Shown: one piece after another, positions 33,228 to 41,815 of the stretch
Position numbering within the stretch: the stretch's first letter is position 1
How the letters are laid out: each line of letters opens with the position of its first letter
Assembly (NCBI GenBank): GCA_951812655.1
Contig: OX638319.1
Location: 1,608,662 to 1,672,661 of the forward strand
Origin: an uncultured Candidatus Nitrosopumilus sp.
GTDB lineage: Archaea > Thermoproteota > Nitrososphaeria > Nitrososphaerales > Nitrosopumilaceae
Direction of reading: 5' to 3'
Length of the DNA: 64,000 bases
The notes under the pieces: generated by a model
What the model was told of the DNA's origin: nothing
The model's input: the letters and a program-made list of their open reading frames with translations, nothing else
Databases searched by the model: none
Made by a program: the position numbers and the translations under genes

Positions 33228-33685
33228 AAATTCAAGTGCCCTTTAGCGTTATCAGGTACAACCAACAGCATTCTTCTCTTAGAATCTTCATCTAAATTGG
33301 AAATAATTTTTTTTACCGTCTTGGCAATGGTTTCTTTCTCCTCCTCCTCCAATGACAGGTAAATCTCAAGAATTCCGTCAAGATTGAATGTAATTAGCTT
33401 GTGTGGCGAACGTGCAATTTCTGTAATGTATGCTGAAAACAATCCTTCCCGCTGTTCCTCTGGGAGTGTAGTCAGGATCTTGAGCCACGTCTTGAAAAGT
33501 TTTGCAAAGTTGGGAAACGGGATTGTGGGCCCTGCCTCTAAGGCATTGTTGATGACTTCGTTTCTTTCTTGTTCTCCCAATGTGAAAAACTCGATCATTC
33601 TTTTTTTCAATATGGGATTTCTGAGAAAATCTGGCAAATTTGCCAAATTGACAATGATGTTTCCCGCAAAATTTTCCTCATTCAT
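33224..33685 (-). CDS. Helical protein of unknown function
   Basis: A 153-residue protein starting MNEENFAGNIIVNLANLPDF. It is helical with charged repeats (LPEEQREGLFSAYITEIARS; SLEEEEKETIAKTVKKIISN). No Cys, no membrane helix. The start at 33685 is chosen because a TATA-like stretch lies about 26 bases before it, inside the longer frame from 33730. Divergent from purA. Not recognised. Confidence 0.65.
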   Translation of the reverse strand: MNEENFAGNIIVNLANLPDFLRNPILKKRMIEFFTLGEQERNEVINNALEAGPTIPFPNFAKLFKTWLKILTTLPEEQREGLFSAYITEIARSPHKLITFNLDGILEIYLSLEEEEKETIAKTVKKIISNLDEDSKRRMLLVVPDNAKGHLNF

Positions 33686-33766
33686 CTCATATGTCCTTTG
33701 ATCGTTGAATATAAAATCATGCGATAGCACTTTAGCTTAAATAAACGAAAAGGGGATTGCAACTGT

Positions 33767-34768
33767 ATGACGTCTACTGTGGTTGTTGGAGGATTTTTCG
33801 GAGATGAGGGAAAGGGAAAAATCATATCTTATTTGGCAATTAAAGACAATCCAAAAATCATAGTTCGTGGAGGCGCTGGTCCAAACGCTGGACATACAAT
33901 TCGGGATGGGGACAAAGTGTACAAAGTAAGGATGCTGCCCAGCGGATTTCTAAATAAGAATTCAAAAGTAATGATCGGTCCTGGTGTCGTTGTAAATCCA
34001 GATGTACTAAATAAGGAAATTCAGGATTTTGATGTCACCGGTCGCGCCTTTATTGACAGACATTGTGGAATAATTGAAGAAACTCATCTTGCTCGAGATT
34101 CCAAGGGTGATCTAAAAGAAAAAATTGGCAGTACCGGTTCCGGTACAGGCCCTGCAAACGCTGATCGTGCGATGAGGGTTTTGAATTTGGCAAAAAACTT
34201 CGATTCTTTATCGTCGTTGATTGTGGATGTTCCAATGGAGGTAAATTCAGCAATTTCTGCAAACGAAAATGTTTTGATAGAGGGCACTCAGGGAACTTTT
34301 CTGTCTCTCTGGCATGGAACGTACCCATTTGTGACCTCAAAAGATGTAACTGCATCCGGAATTTGTGCTGATGTTGGAATTGGACCTACCAAAGTTGATG
34401 AGGTAATCGTCGTTTTCAAGTCATACGTTACTCGTGTTGGAACTGGACCTCTTGACAAAGAACTTTCCGTTGAAGATGCAGAAAAAAAGGGTTGGTCCGA
34501 ATTTGGTACCGTCACTGGTCGTCAAAGACGTGCTGCAGACTTCGATTTTGATCTGGCACGACGTGCGATTATGCTTAATGGTGCAACCCAAATCTCGATA
34601 ACCAAATTGGACGTGCTCTTTACAGAATGTGCTGGAAAAACTTCATTTGATGAACTCTCTGATGATGCAAAGGCATTCGTTAAAAATATTGAAACAGAAT
34701 TGAATACGCCTGTCACGATCATCGGAACTGGCCCAGAAGTCAACGACGTTGTAGATAGAAGAAACTAG
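33767..34768 (+). CDS. purA: Adenylosuccinate synthetase (short archaeal form)
   Basis: A 333-residue enzyme that couples IMP and Asp with GTP to adenylosuccinate. Signatures: P-loop region VVGGFFGDEGKGKIISY, NAGHTI, GTGPANADRAMR (IMP binding), EGTQGTFLSLWHGTYPFVTS and VTGRQRRAADFD. Shorter than the about 430-residue bacterial enzyme, as usual in archaea. Works just before PurB (6533-7894). Confidence 0.95.
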   Translation: MTSTVVVGGFFGDEGKGKIISYLAIKDNPKIIVRGGAGPNAGHTIRDGDKVYKVRMLPSGFLNKNSKVMIGPGVVVNPDVLNKEIQDFDVTGRAFIDRHCGIIEETHLARDSKGDLKEKIGSTGSGTGPANADRAMRVLNLAKNFDSLSSLIVDVPMEVNSAISANENVLIEGTQGTFLSLWHGTYPFVTSKDVTASGICADVGIGPTKVDEVIVVFKSYVTRVGTGPLDKELSVEDAEKKGWSEFGTVTGRQRRAADFDFDLARRAIMLNGATQISITKLDVLFTECAGKTSFDELSDDAKAFVKNIETELNTPVTIIGTGPEVNDVVDRRN

Positions 34769-34787
34769 GCTCCCTAATTTTGGATAA

Positions 34788-34796
34788 GTTTAATTT
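34788..34796 (+). promoter_or_regulatory. TATA-like box before 34818 gene
   Basis: GTTTAATTT centred 26 bases before the GTG at 34818, consistent with a leaderless transcript and with GTG as the real start. Confidence 0.4.
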
Positions 34797-34817
34797 GATA
34801 ATTAATGGTAAATTCTC

Positions 34818-35498
34818 GTGGACAAATCGCAGACTTCTGATAAATTACCACGTTACATACAAGTAAATTCCATTTTGGAATTCACTAGGCTTGTATGTGC
34901 ATTAGAACGTGCTCCACGTGTTTCATTTCTGCATGATTACAATGGTGAAAAAATTCTGTCAGTACAAATGGATGTTTTAAAGGAAAAACCGATTGTATAC
35001 TACACTCATTTGGAAAACAACGGACACTATCTTTGCTATGGACTTGATGGGGGCAAAGAACAGTCTGAAATTGTAAACACCACTTCTGATGCCAGCAAAC
35101 TCTATTCCCCAATTGTCAGAATAAAGTCACTGCCCAAAACTTTGCAACCTGGAAACGGTACACTGGACAGATATCAGCCAATCGAATTGGAGGATATGTT
35201 TAGTTTAGCAAAGCTTACTTGGGGTTTTGAGGATATTCCATTTCCATTGTTTTTATTCCCACATGATGACAAGTGGCTGCTTGGAGTGTTCATGAATTTC
35301 AACGATGAAGGGACATCGTATTTCTGTCATGTGGTTTTAGACGCTGAACCTCAGATGCCCTTCTTGAAATTCTCCACTGCCAACGGCTCTCAGCCAACAT
35401 TCGTGGAGAATCCTTCCAAGCATGGATATTCTTATATCAAAATAATAAAGCTGAAAGACACCCATCCCCTTGTTGATTATGACCACCTTCAAAACTAG
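34818..35498 (+). CDS. Protein of unknown function upstream of pyrF
   Basis: A 226-residue beta-rich soluble protein from a GTG. The first half shows FLHDYNGEKILSVQMDVLKE, the second has PFPLFLFPHDDKWLLGVFMN and YFCHVVLDAEPQMPFLKF. No signal peptide, metal cluster or nucleotide motif seen. It overlaps pyrF by 20 bases, so translation is probably linked. Not a recognised family. Confidence 0.7.
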   Translation: MDKSQTSDKLPRYIQVNSILEFTRLVCALERAPRVSFLHDYNGEKILSVQMDVLKEKPIVYYTHLENNGHYLCYGLDGGKEQSEIVNTTSDASKLYSPIVRIKSLPKTLQPGNGTLDRYQPIELEDMFSLAKLTWGFEDIPFPLFLFPHDDKWLLGVFMNFNDEGTSYFCHVVLDAEPQMPFLKFSTANGSQPTFVENPSKHGYSYIKIIKLKDTHPLVDYDHLQN

Positions 35499-36219
35499 AC
35501 TCTCCAAGATCTCGAAGATTAATGGCAAAGTCATTCTTGCCAATGACTATGATCTTTCAGTTAAAAATTTAGAAGCAAAAACGATCAAAAATATCAAACA
35601 ATTACACCCATATTTGTGCGGAATCAAGCTTAATTTTCATTTGCTTCTCCCATTGGGAGGAAAAGAGGTTCTCAAAATTAACAAAGCTGCTCACAAATAC
35701 GGCTTGCAGACAATTGCAGACATCAAGCTCAACGACATCGGCAATACGAATAAAATCACAATTGAGCATTTGTGGAATTTGGGATTTGACGCGGTAATCG
35801 CAAACCCCATAATGGGTCTTGATAGTCTGAAAAACCTGGTGGGATCTGCACATAAAAACGAAAAAGGCGTCATCACTTTATGCCATATGAGTGCGCCCGA
35901 GGCCCGATTATCATATGACATGGAAGTAAAAGTGAAAAAAAAGCAACACCTGTACCAGTTATTTCTGGATTGGGCTCTTGCTGCCAAGGTGGATGGAATT
36001 GTAGTGGGTGCCACGTTTCCCAAAATAATTCAGCACTGCTCTCAAAAAGCAAAAAAAAATCTGAGTATATTTTCTCCTGGCGTTGGAACTCAGGGAGGAA
36101 ATGCCGGAGATGTAATTTCATCTGGGACAAACTATCTTATTGTTGGGAGGACTATTCTGAATTCCAAAAACCCTGTCTCGGTTGCCAAAGCGCTGCAACT
36201 TGAGAGTCTAGGAAAGTAG
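35479..36219 (+). CDS. pyrF: Orotidine-5'-phosphate decarboxylase
   Basis: A 246-residue TIM-barrel protein that makes UMP. Visible: VILANDYD (substrate Asp), GIKLNFHLLL (Lys), catalytic ADIKLNDIGNTN (the DxKxxDI tetrad) and the phosphate gripper GVGTQGGNAGD with IVGRTI. ATG at 35479. PyrD and PyrK for the earlier step are at 59302-61009. Confidence 0.93.
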   Translation: MTTFKTRLSKISKINGKVILANDYDLSVKNLEAKTIKNIKQLHPYLCGIKLNFHLLLPLGGKEVLKINKAAHKYGLQTIADIKLNDIGNTNKITIEHLWNLGFDAVIANPIMGLDSLKNLVGSAHKNEKGVITLCHMSAPEARLSYDMEVKVKKKQHLYQLFLDWALAAKVDGIVVGATFPKIIQHCSQKAKKNLSIFSPGVGTQGGNAGDVISSGTNYLIVGRTILNSKNPVSVAKALQLESLGK

Positions 36220-36618
36220 TTTCTGTGCCTTTGTCAAAATTGTCCTTGCATTGTCAAATGTTGTCTTTTCCATAGACTCGTTGTAATCCAGCCACGTGTA
36301 TCCTTGATGCTCATGTGAAATTTCAACATCTTTGGTCTTGGTTTCAGCCAAGAAAAATACAACTTTTTTGTTTACCAGTTCCCCCTGATGCTGGAAATTA
36401 TACTTGATCCATTCTTCAAACCTTTCTACAAATGTGATGTCTGTGATGCCTGTCTCCTCCTTGGTCTCTCTGATTGCAGTATCGCAAGGTGATTCGCCTT
36501 TTTCCATTTTCCCCTTTACGAAATCCCAATGTCCTGATGGATAGTGCAAAAGCAAATACAACTTTTTTGCATCTTCCTTTCTGAATAGTATGATTCCTGC
36601 TGACGTCTCTTCAATCAT
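36208..36618 (-). CDS. Nudix hydrolase (Ap4A-type)
   Basis: A 136-residue protein with a complete Nudix box GKMEKGESPCDTAIRETKEE followed by TGI (Gx5Ex7REUxEExGU). The entry SAGIILFRKEDAKKLYLLL, HYPSGHWDFVKG and the end EHQGYTWLDYNESM match bis(5'-nucleosyl)-tetraphosphatases. It clears dinucleoside polyphosphates or similar. The start overlaps the uppS stop (ATGA), so it is co-transcribed with it. Confidence 0.9.
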   Translation of the reverse strand: MIEETSAGIILFRKEDAKKLYLLLHYPSGHWDFVKGKMEKGESPCDTAIRETKEETGITDITFVERFEEWIKYNFQHQGELVNKKVVFFLAETKTKDVEISHEHQGYTWLDYNESMEKTTFDNARTILTKAQKLLS

Positions 36619-37388
36619 TTCCCTATTCGCCTTTTCCTCTCCTGGTATGTTCTAATTGCCCTCATTAAATCTATTTTTCTGAACTCAGGCCAAAATATAT
36701 CCATGAAAACTAATTCGCTGTAAGCGCTTTGCCACATGAGAAATCCACTCAGTCTTTTTTCCCCTGACGTCCTCAAAATCATATCCGGTGACGACTGTGG
36801 CAGGTGCGATGTGTACAAATTCGCCTCGATCTCTTCTTTGTTGATGTCTTCTACGTCGAGCTTTCCCTCTTTGATTTTCGCCCCCATCTTTTTTATCGCA
36901 TCAACTAGTTCATTTTGCCCTCCGTATGCCAACGCGATATTCAGAAAATGACTGTCGTAATCTTTTGTAACATCGTCTAATCGACTCAGAATGTTTTTTA
37001 TGGATTCTGGTAGAAGCTCTATTCTTCCTATGGCCTTGACCCTCATTTTGCTTCTGTGGATTCTGGGATCATCAAATAGCTTCTCCAGTCTAATTCGAAT
37101 CAGTTCATAAAGATCCGTCAACTCTTCATCATTCCTGTCCAAATTTTCTGCTGAAAGTGCATACAACGTGACGATTTTGATATCCAATTCTTCGCACCAA
37201 TCGAGAAGATTCTCGACAGCATCTGCGCCCTTGAGGTGTCCTTTTTTTGGTATCGTTAATTGTCTTTTTGCCCATCTTCTGTTTCCATCTAAAATCAGGG
37301 CCACGTGATTGGGAATGTCTCCGTTTTGAATTTCATGCTCTAACCTTTTTCCGTATATTTTGTAGAGTCCGGATATCTGGCATATCAC
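36615..37388 (-). CDS. uppS: cis-Prenyl diphosphate synthase (UppS)
   Basis: A 257-residue Z-type prenyltransferase that elongates isoprenoid chains for the lipid carrier of glycan and glycoprotein assembly. Motifs: HVALILDGNRRWAK with the catalytic Asp, KGHLKGADAVENLLDWC, LYALSAENLDR, and SPDMILRTSGEKRLSGFLMW, then SAYSELVFMDIFWPEF. GTG start at 37388. First of a two-gene unit with the Nudix gene. Confidence 0.95.
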   Translation of the reverse strand: MICQISGLYKIYGKRLEHEIQNGDIPNHVALILDGNRRWAKRQLTIPKKGHLKGADAVENLLDWCEELDIKIVTLYALSAENLDRNDEELTDLYELIRIRLEKLFDDPRIHRSKMRVKAIGRIELLPESIKNILSRLDDVTKDYDSHFLNIALAYGGQNELVDAIKKMGAKIKEGKLDVEDINKEEIEANLYTSHLPQSSPDMILRTSGEKRLSGFLMWQSAYSELVFMDIFWPEFRKIDLMRAIRTYQERKRRIGK

Positions 37389-37490
37389 GTCTATTGTTTT
37401 ACTGATACCTGTTCACCCTTTGATAATTCATATAATCTTAAAGATATCAGTGTTTTTCGAAAATACTCTTTTTGATTTTGGCAAATGGGG

Positions 37491-38636
37491 TTAATCTGAA
37501 ACCATTTCTTGATCTTTGTGTTTTCTGTATTTCTTGAAGAGTATCGTAGCTGAAATCAACGTAGCTGCCAATCCTCCGAGCAATGGAGGGATCAATGTTA
37601 ATGAGGGTTCATCGTATATCATTATGTTTGTAAACTGAATAATTGTTGGATACAGTGCTGCCAATACGATGATTCTTAGGATGTCGCTAATCTGTCTGGG
37701 GATTCCTCCTATCCAATTGCTGAGCAACGTTCCGGCAAATATTGATCCCATTCCTATCCACATGATTGGCAATGCTCCCGCAACAAACTGTCCTACTACC
37801 ACTTTGTCGGTGATCGTTGTAACCATCTGCATATCCGATGTAATTAGTTCCGGATCTAAAGAGCTTATTCCAGCAGGTACTGATGAGAGTATCAGTAATA
37901 TTCCTGCAACCATAGTAAACATCCTTACAAAACCCATCGGAGTCGGCTTTGACCAGCTTGACCATACTCTGTCTATGTCAAACGCTCGTATCAGAAATGC
38001 TCCTCCTAAAATGCTTACCAGAACCGCAAATATCTCGGCGGTGTAACCAAATACGGTGGCCACTCCTCCAATCAGTAAAAGAATTCCTGGAACTCCTAAA
38101 AAGAATTTTGAATATTTTGAATCATAAGCTAACATTTTCAGATATTTTCCAAAAACTGCGTAAGAATACTCCACACTCCTGCTGACCTTCATCACTACAC
38201 GTTGAACGGACACAACCGGTAGGACATTTTGAATCACCGGGATGACACTTTCGTCATCTTCTCCATCCGACACTATAACTGCGCCATTGGCGGAAAATTT
38301 CTTTAGAACCGTCTTGGTTTCAGAAAGAATTTTCTCATCTGCTTGAACTCCTCTGTCTTTTACACCCGCAACTGTGATTACCTCCACTTGGTATCCCTTG
38401 CTGATCAAGTCTTCGTATGTTTTAATTGCCGCAAAAATTGAATTTGAATCTGCATCTTCGGGATCTTCTAATGCTAGTCTCTGAGCTGCCTCGATGCATG
38501 CATCCCTTCCGACAACAGGAGTGATAATCCCTGCTTTTTCTCCCACATCGTCATCTCTGTCAATACAGATCACAAGCAATTTGTTGGCAGTAGAAGCATT
38601 GACGTCTTTTTCAACTTTGTCTGTTCGTTGGGACAC
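37491..38636 (-). CDS. DUF373-family membrane protein
   Basis: A 381-residue protein. The N-terminal third is soluble (LLVICIDRDDDVGEKAGIIT, ANGAVIVSDGEDDESVIPVI) with an Asp-rich motif, and the rest has about six membrane helices (FLGVPGILLLIGGVATVFGY, FVRMFTMVAGILLILSSVPA, LIPPLLGGLAATLISATILF). This fits DUF373, an archaea-only family of unknown role. Stand-alone gene. Confidence 0.85.
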   Translation of the reverse strand: MSQRTDKVEKDVNASTANKLLVICIDRDDDVGEKAGIITPVVGRDACIEAAQRLALEDPEDADSNSIFAAIKTYEDLISKGYQVEVITVAGVKDRGVQADEKILSETKTVLKKFSANGAVIVSDGEDDESVIPVIQNVLPVVSVQRVVMKVSRSVEYSYAVFGKYLKMLAYDSKYSKFFLGVPGILLLIGGVATVFGYTAEIFAVLVSILGGAFLIRAFDIDRVWSSWSKPTPMGFVRMFTMVAGILLILSSVPAGISSLDPELITSDMQMVTTITDKVVVGQFVAGALPIMWIGMGSIFAGTLLSNWIGGIPRQISDILRIIVLAALYPTIIQFTNIMIYDEPSLTLIPPLLGGLAATLISATILFKKYRKHKDQEMVSD

Positions 38637-38703
38637 TGTTTTTAGTTGCAGAATTAGTTTTTAACAATTTCCAACTCTGACGGTTGGTAGAAAGTGGTAT
38701 TGC

Positions 38704-39204
38704 CTAATTGGGTCTTAATTGCTGTGAAATTTTGATCAATTCGATATATTCGGCCTTTATCGAATCTATCTTTTCTCCCATTTCGTCAATTTCCTCTTCG
38801 GAACTTCCATTCTCAATCATGTTTGCCATCACTTTGGTTTCTAGAATGTATGAGTTGAATTTTTTCATGGCATCCATGTAATTGATGTAGCTTGCTTGCC
38901 ATTCTTCTGGTGGCTTTGACGTTACAAACTCACTGATCTGAGCAGTTACCTGTGATGACGTCACTTCTGTAATTGCAATGTATTTGTCAGGAGTAATTTC
39001 CCCGCTACGAAGGTTCTGATATTCGATATCTATGGACCCCTCCAAAATTTCATGTATGTTCTGGACCCCGTCAAGATAACCTTCATAATCTGATACAACA
39101 AAGGTGGCCTCATAATCCTGTGGAACTACCCATAGCAAGAAACTTGCACCAGTAATTGCAGCCAAAATCACCGCCGTAACCACAATTCCCTTTTTTGATG
39201 CCAT
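38704..39204 (-). CDS. Single-pass membrane protein, function unknown
   Basis: A 166-residue protein with one N-terminal helix (GIVVTAVILAAITGASFLLW) and an outer helical part (AQISEFVTSKPPEEWQASYI; ENGSSEEEIDEMGEKIDSIK). No Cys. It may be a secreted or anchored helical bundle. On the same strand 67 bases downstream of the DUF373 gene, so possibly in one transcript. Not recognised. Confidence 0.68.
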   Translation of the reverse strand: MASKKGIVVTAVILAAITGASFLLWVVPQDYEATFVVSDYEGYLDGVQNIHEILEGSIDIEYQNLRSGEITPDKYIAITEVTSSQVTAQISEFVTSKPPEEWQASYINYMDAMKKFNSYILETKVMANMIENGSSEEEIDEMGEKIDSIKAEYIELIKISQQLRPN

Positions 39205-39454
39205 TGGAGTATTATTCTATTGAGGAGTTTATAATTGATAATATTTAATAAAATTATCATTTATCAAGCAAATGTTAAAAAAATATTCTTTTTTTTAATT
39301 TTAAATGTAATTTTTTTTAAAATCATTTATTTCTTTCAATTTTTTGATAAAATTGATTTTCTAATTCATCAAAAACAATTGTTTACATCTAGTCTGTAGT
39401 GAATAAATTTTCACAGCATCTTCCTAAATACCCCAAAGTTTGACAATTTTCATA

Positions 39455-39607
39455 ATGGTTCAAGCATATTGCGTAAAATGTAGGGCAAAAAGGGATGTCA
39501 AAGATCCTAAAGAAACTACATTGAAGAATGGACGTCCTGCAGTCAAAGGCACGTGTCCTACTTGTGGAACTAACGTATTCCGAATCGGTGCAATGCCAAA
39601 GGAATAA
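39455..39607 (+). CDS. 50-residue zinc-ribbon protein (DUF5679-like)
   Basis: Reads MVQAYCVKCRAKRDVKDPKE and later RPAVKGTCPTCGTNVFRIG. Two Cx2C pairs form a ribbon of the type known as DUF5679, widespread in archaea and actinobacteria. The frame is too short for usual cut-offs but typical. Upstream of the aIF2-beta gene on the same strand. Confidence 0.85.
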   Translation: MVQAYCVKCRAKRDVKDPKETTLKNGRPAVKGTCPTCGTNVFRIGAMPKE

Positions 39608-39646
39608 TCCCGACAAACGTTCACACGAATTCTCTTTTTCAAAACC

Positions 39647-39654
39647 CATATAGG
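39647..39654 (+). promoter_or_regulatory. TATA-like box before aIF2-beta
   Basis: CATATAGG centred 26 bases before the ATG at 39677; supports that ATG over the one at 39662. Confidence 0.45.
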
Positions 39655-39676
39655 GTCTACCATGCACAGTTTTTCA

Positions 39677-40099
39677 ATGACTAAAGCCGAGTATGAAAAT
39701 TTACTAAAACGTATTCAGGATAACCTGGGAGGCACTGACAAGAAATCTCAAACCCGATTCGAACTTCCTGTGGTGGATGTTATGTGGGAGGGCCAAAAGA
39801 CATTCTTGCGCAATTTTTCCGAGTTTCCAAAAGTTCTTCGAAGAGATCCAGACAAGGTTCTTCAATATCTCTCAAAAGAGTTCGCTGTTCCTGCGGAGAG
39901 GCTGGGTGACAAGGCGATGTTTGTCGGGCGTAGGGCTCCTGATGACTTTACGAGATTGTTTCAGATTTATGTAAAGGACTATCTGGAGTGTCCAACATGC
40001 AAAAGTCCTGATACTAAAATTCTCAAAGAAAACAGGATTTCCTTTTTAATCTGTGAAGCATGTGGTGCAAAATCTACGCTAAAAGGCAAATATGCATAA
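39677..40099 (+). CDS. Translation initiation factor aIF2 subunit beta
   Basis: A 140-residue protein. N-terminal helix (TKAEYENLLKRIQDNL), central domain with LPVVDVMWEGQKTFLRNF, and SKEFAVPAERLGDKAMFVGR, then a C-terminal zinc ribbon CPTCKSPDTKIL...CEACGAKS. With alpha and gamma subunits it brings initiator tRNA to the 30S subunit. First gene of the run to Top6A; overlaps the next gene by one base (TAATG). Confidence 0.95.
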   Translation: MTKAEYENLLKRIQDNLGGTDKKSQTRFELPVVDVMWEGQKTFLRNFSEFPKVLRRDPDKVLQYLSKEFAVPAERLGDKAMFVGRRAPDDFTRLFQIYVKDYLECPTCKSPDTKILKENRISFLICEACGAKSTLKGKYA

Positions 40100-40395
40100 T
40101 GAAATTTTCAGTACGTGTCTCTGAATATCAAAAACAAGCAATGCTGAACATCTGCGACGTAGAACTTCTTGGGGAGAAAATAGTGCAAGATGAACTAACC
40201 ATGCATATCAGCGAATCGTATTATGGTGAAAGGATTGTAGAATCGGAAGAGGCCAGGTCTCTGTTGAAAGACGCGTCAATAATTAACATGGTTGGAAAAG
40301 ACACTGTCTCGATGGCAGTTGATCTTGGAATCGGTTCGGAAAACGGAGTCAAAATAATTTCAGGCGTTCCTTTTTTGATAGTTTTTAATATTTAG
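40099..40395 (+). CDS. DUF424-family protein
   Basis: A 98-residue protein starting MKFSVRVSEYQKQAMLNICD. The segments ELLGEKIVQDELTMHISESY and GKDTVSMAVDLG match DUF424, an archaeal family regularly encoded next to aIF2-beta and RIO1. Its role is unknown but the fixed location suggests translation. TAATG coupling with aIF2-beta; an in-frame extension to 40060 is inside that gene and unlikely. Confidence 0.85.
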   Translation: MKFSVRVSEYQKQAMLNICDVELLGEKIVQDELTMHISESYYGERIVESEEARSLLKDASIINMVGKDTVSMAVDLGIGSENGVKIISGVPFLIVFNI

Positions 40396-40466
40396 AGTTG
40401 TTTGGTTTGAAAATTTTTTTCCTGCTTAATGCAATATCTTTTATCTAGCGGTGGTGTGTTAATTCG

Positions 40467-41246
40467 ATGACTGACGTAATTAGCAAAAAGTTAGAGTCAA
40501 AGATTGATCATAAACTAAATTCAAAACGAAAAAGAAGACATCTTGAAGACGGTTTTAAAAAAGGAAAAGTCGTGAATGAGGTTTTAGACAAGTCTACTGT
40601 TATGACTCTCTACAAAATGATCACGGATCATGTTATCGCATACGTAAACGGCTCTGTCAGTGCAGGAAAAGAATCCGTTCTTTTCTGGGGCGTTGACGAT
40701 GACGATGTTGATGTGGCATTGAAAATCTACTTGGTGAGCACTTCGAATTTCAAAAAACGTGAACCATATCTGACTGGAGATCCTAGATTCTCTCATCTAA
40801 AAAAAGGCACCAAAAACATGATATACCTATGGGCCAGAAAGGAATATCGTAATCTGCTTCAGTGTTATGACGCTGGTATTCCCGTTCCTAAACCTCTGCA
40901 TGTCACAAACAATGTTCTTGCCATGGAATTTGTGGGTAACAAAGGTACTCCTGAAAACTCTTTGCTTACTTCTCAAGTGGATGAAAATGACTATGATCAG
41001 GCAATCTTGATTATCAAGGATCTTTACCAAAAGGCAAATCTGGTCCATGGCGATTTCTCGGAGTATAATATCTTCAAGACTGAAAATGGACTGATGGTTT
41101 TTGATCTGGGATCTGGTGTTGATCTCAGGCATCCAAACTCTCAAAAATTTCTTAAAAGAGACATTAATAACATTACACGATTCTTCAAGAAAAGAGGAAT
41201 TCTTTGTGCTGATCCAGATAAAATTTTTGAGGAGATTGTCAATTGA
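40467..41246 (+). CDS. rio1: RIO1-type serine/threonine kinase
   Basis: A 259-residue atypical kinase. ATP-binding and catalytic parts: GSVSAGKESVLFW (P-loop, STGKEA in most RIO1), VDVALKIY (Lys), ANLVHGDFSEYNIF (catalytic Asp in HGDfSEyN) and LMVFDLGSGVD (DFG-like DLG, usually iDlgQ). RIO1 is needed late in small-subunit maturation. Overlaps the KH gene by four bases. Confidence 0.95.
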   Translation: MTDVISKKLESKIDHKLNSKRKRRHLEDGFKKGKVVNEVLDKSTVMTLYKMITDHVIAYVNGSVSAGKESVLFWGVDDDDVDVALKIYLVSTSNFKKREPYLTGDPRFSHLKKGTKNMIYLWARKEYRNLLQCYDAGIPVPKPLHVTNNVLAMEFVGNKGTPENSLLTSQVDENDYDQAILIIKDLYQKANLVHGDFSEYNIFKTENGLMVFDLGSGVDLRHPNSQKFLKRDINNITRFFKKRGILCADPDKIFEEIVN

Positions 41247-41815
41247 GCTTTGAAAAATCAATACGCATACCATCTGATAGAATAGCTGTGTTAATCGGAA
41301 AATCAGGTGCAACAAAATCAAAAATTGAAACCTCTTGCCACGTCTCTTTGGAAATTGACGGGGATACTGGAGAGGTATTCCTAGAATCAAATGGCGATGT
41401 GGAAAAAATTCAGCCGTTTAAAGCAATAGAAATTATCACTGCCATTGGAAGGGGGTTTTCCCCAGAAAATGCGATGACTTTGTTAGACGGAGAAAACACA
41501 TTACATGTGATTGACTTGAGAGAATTTGCAGGAAAATCCAGTGCAAATGTTGAAAGGATAAAAGGGAGAATTATCGGAGAAGGTGGTAGGGCCAGAAGAA
41601 ATATGGAAAATTTAAGCGGTACTCACATTTCAGTTTACGGTAGAACGGTTTCAATTATTGGCAGCGCTAGCAAATTACGATTGACTGTGGATGCGATATC
41701 TTCTATTTGCAGTGGAAGTATGCACGGTGTGGTCTATGATAAACTAGAGGCTGCAAACAGACGCAGTAAGCAGGAAAAAATGCAATTATGGGAAGATCAA
41801 GATGTCTTCTATTAA
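41243..41815 (+). CDS. KH-domain protein, Dim2/Pno1-like
   Basis: A 190-residue protein with two KH modules: RIAVLIGKSGATKSKIE (GxxG is GKSG) and RIKGRIIGEGGRARRNME (GEGG). ISVYGRTVSIIG follows. This is the archaeal Dim2p/Pno1, which binds the 3' end of 16S rRNA and works with RIO1. TTG start; translation coupled to RIO1 and Top6B by overlaps. Confidence 0.92.
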   Translation: MSFEKSIRIPSDRIAVLIGKSGATKSKIETSCHVSLEIDGDTGEVFLESNGDVEKIQPFKAIEIITAIGRGFSPENAMTLLDGENTLHVIDLREFAGKSSANVERIKGRIIGEGGRARRNMENLSGTHISVYGRTVSIIGSASKLRLTVDAISSICSGSMHGVVYDKLEAANRRSKQEKMQLWEDQDVFY

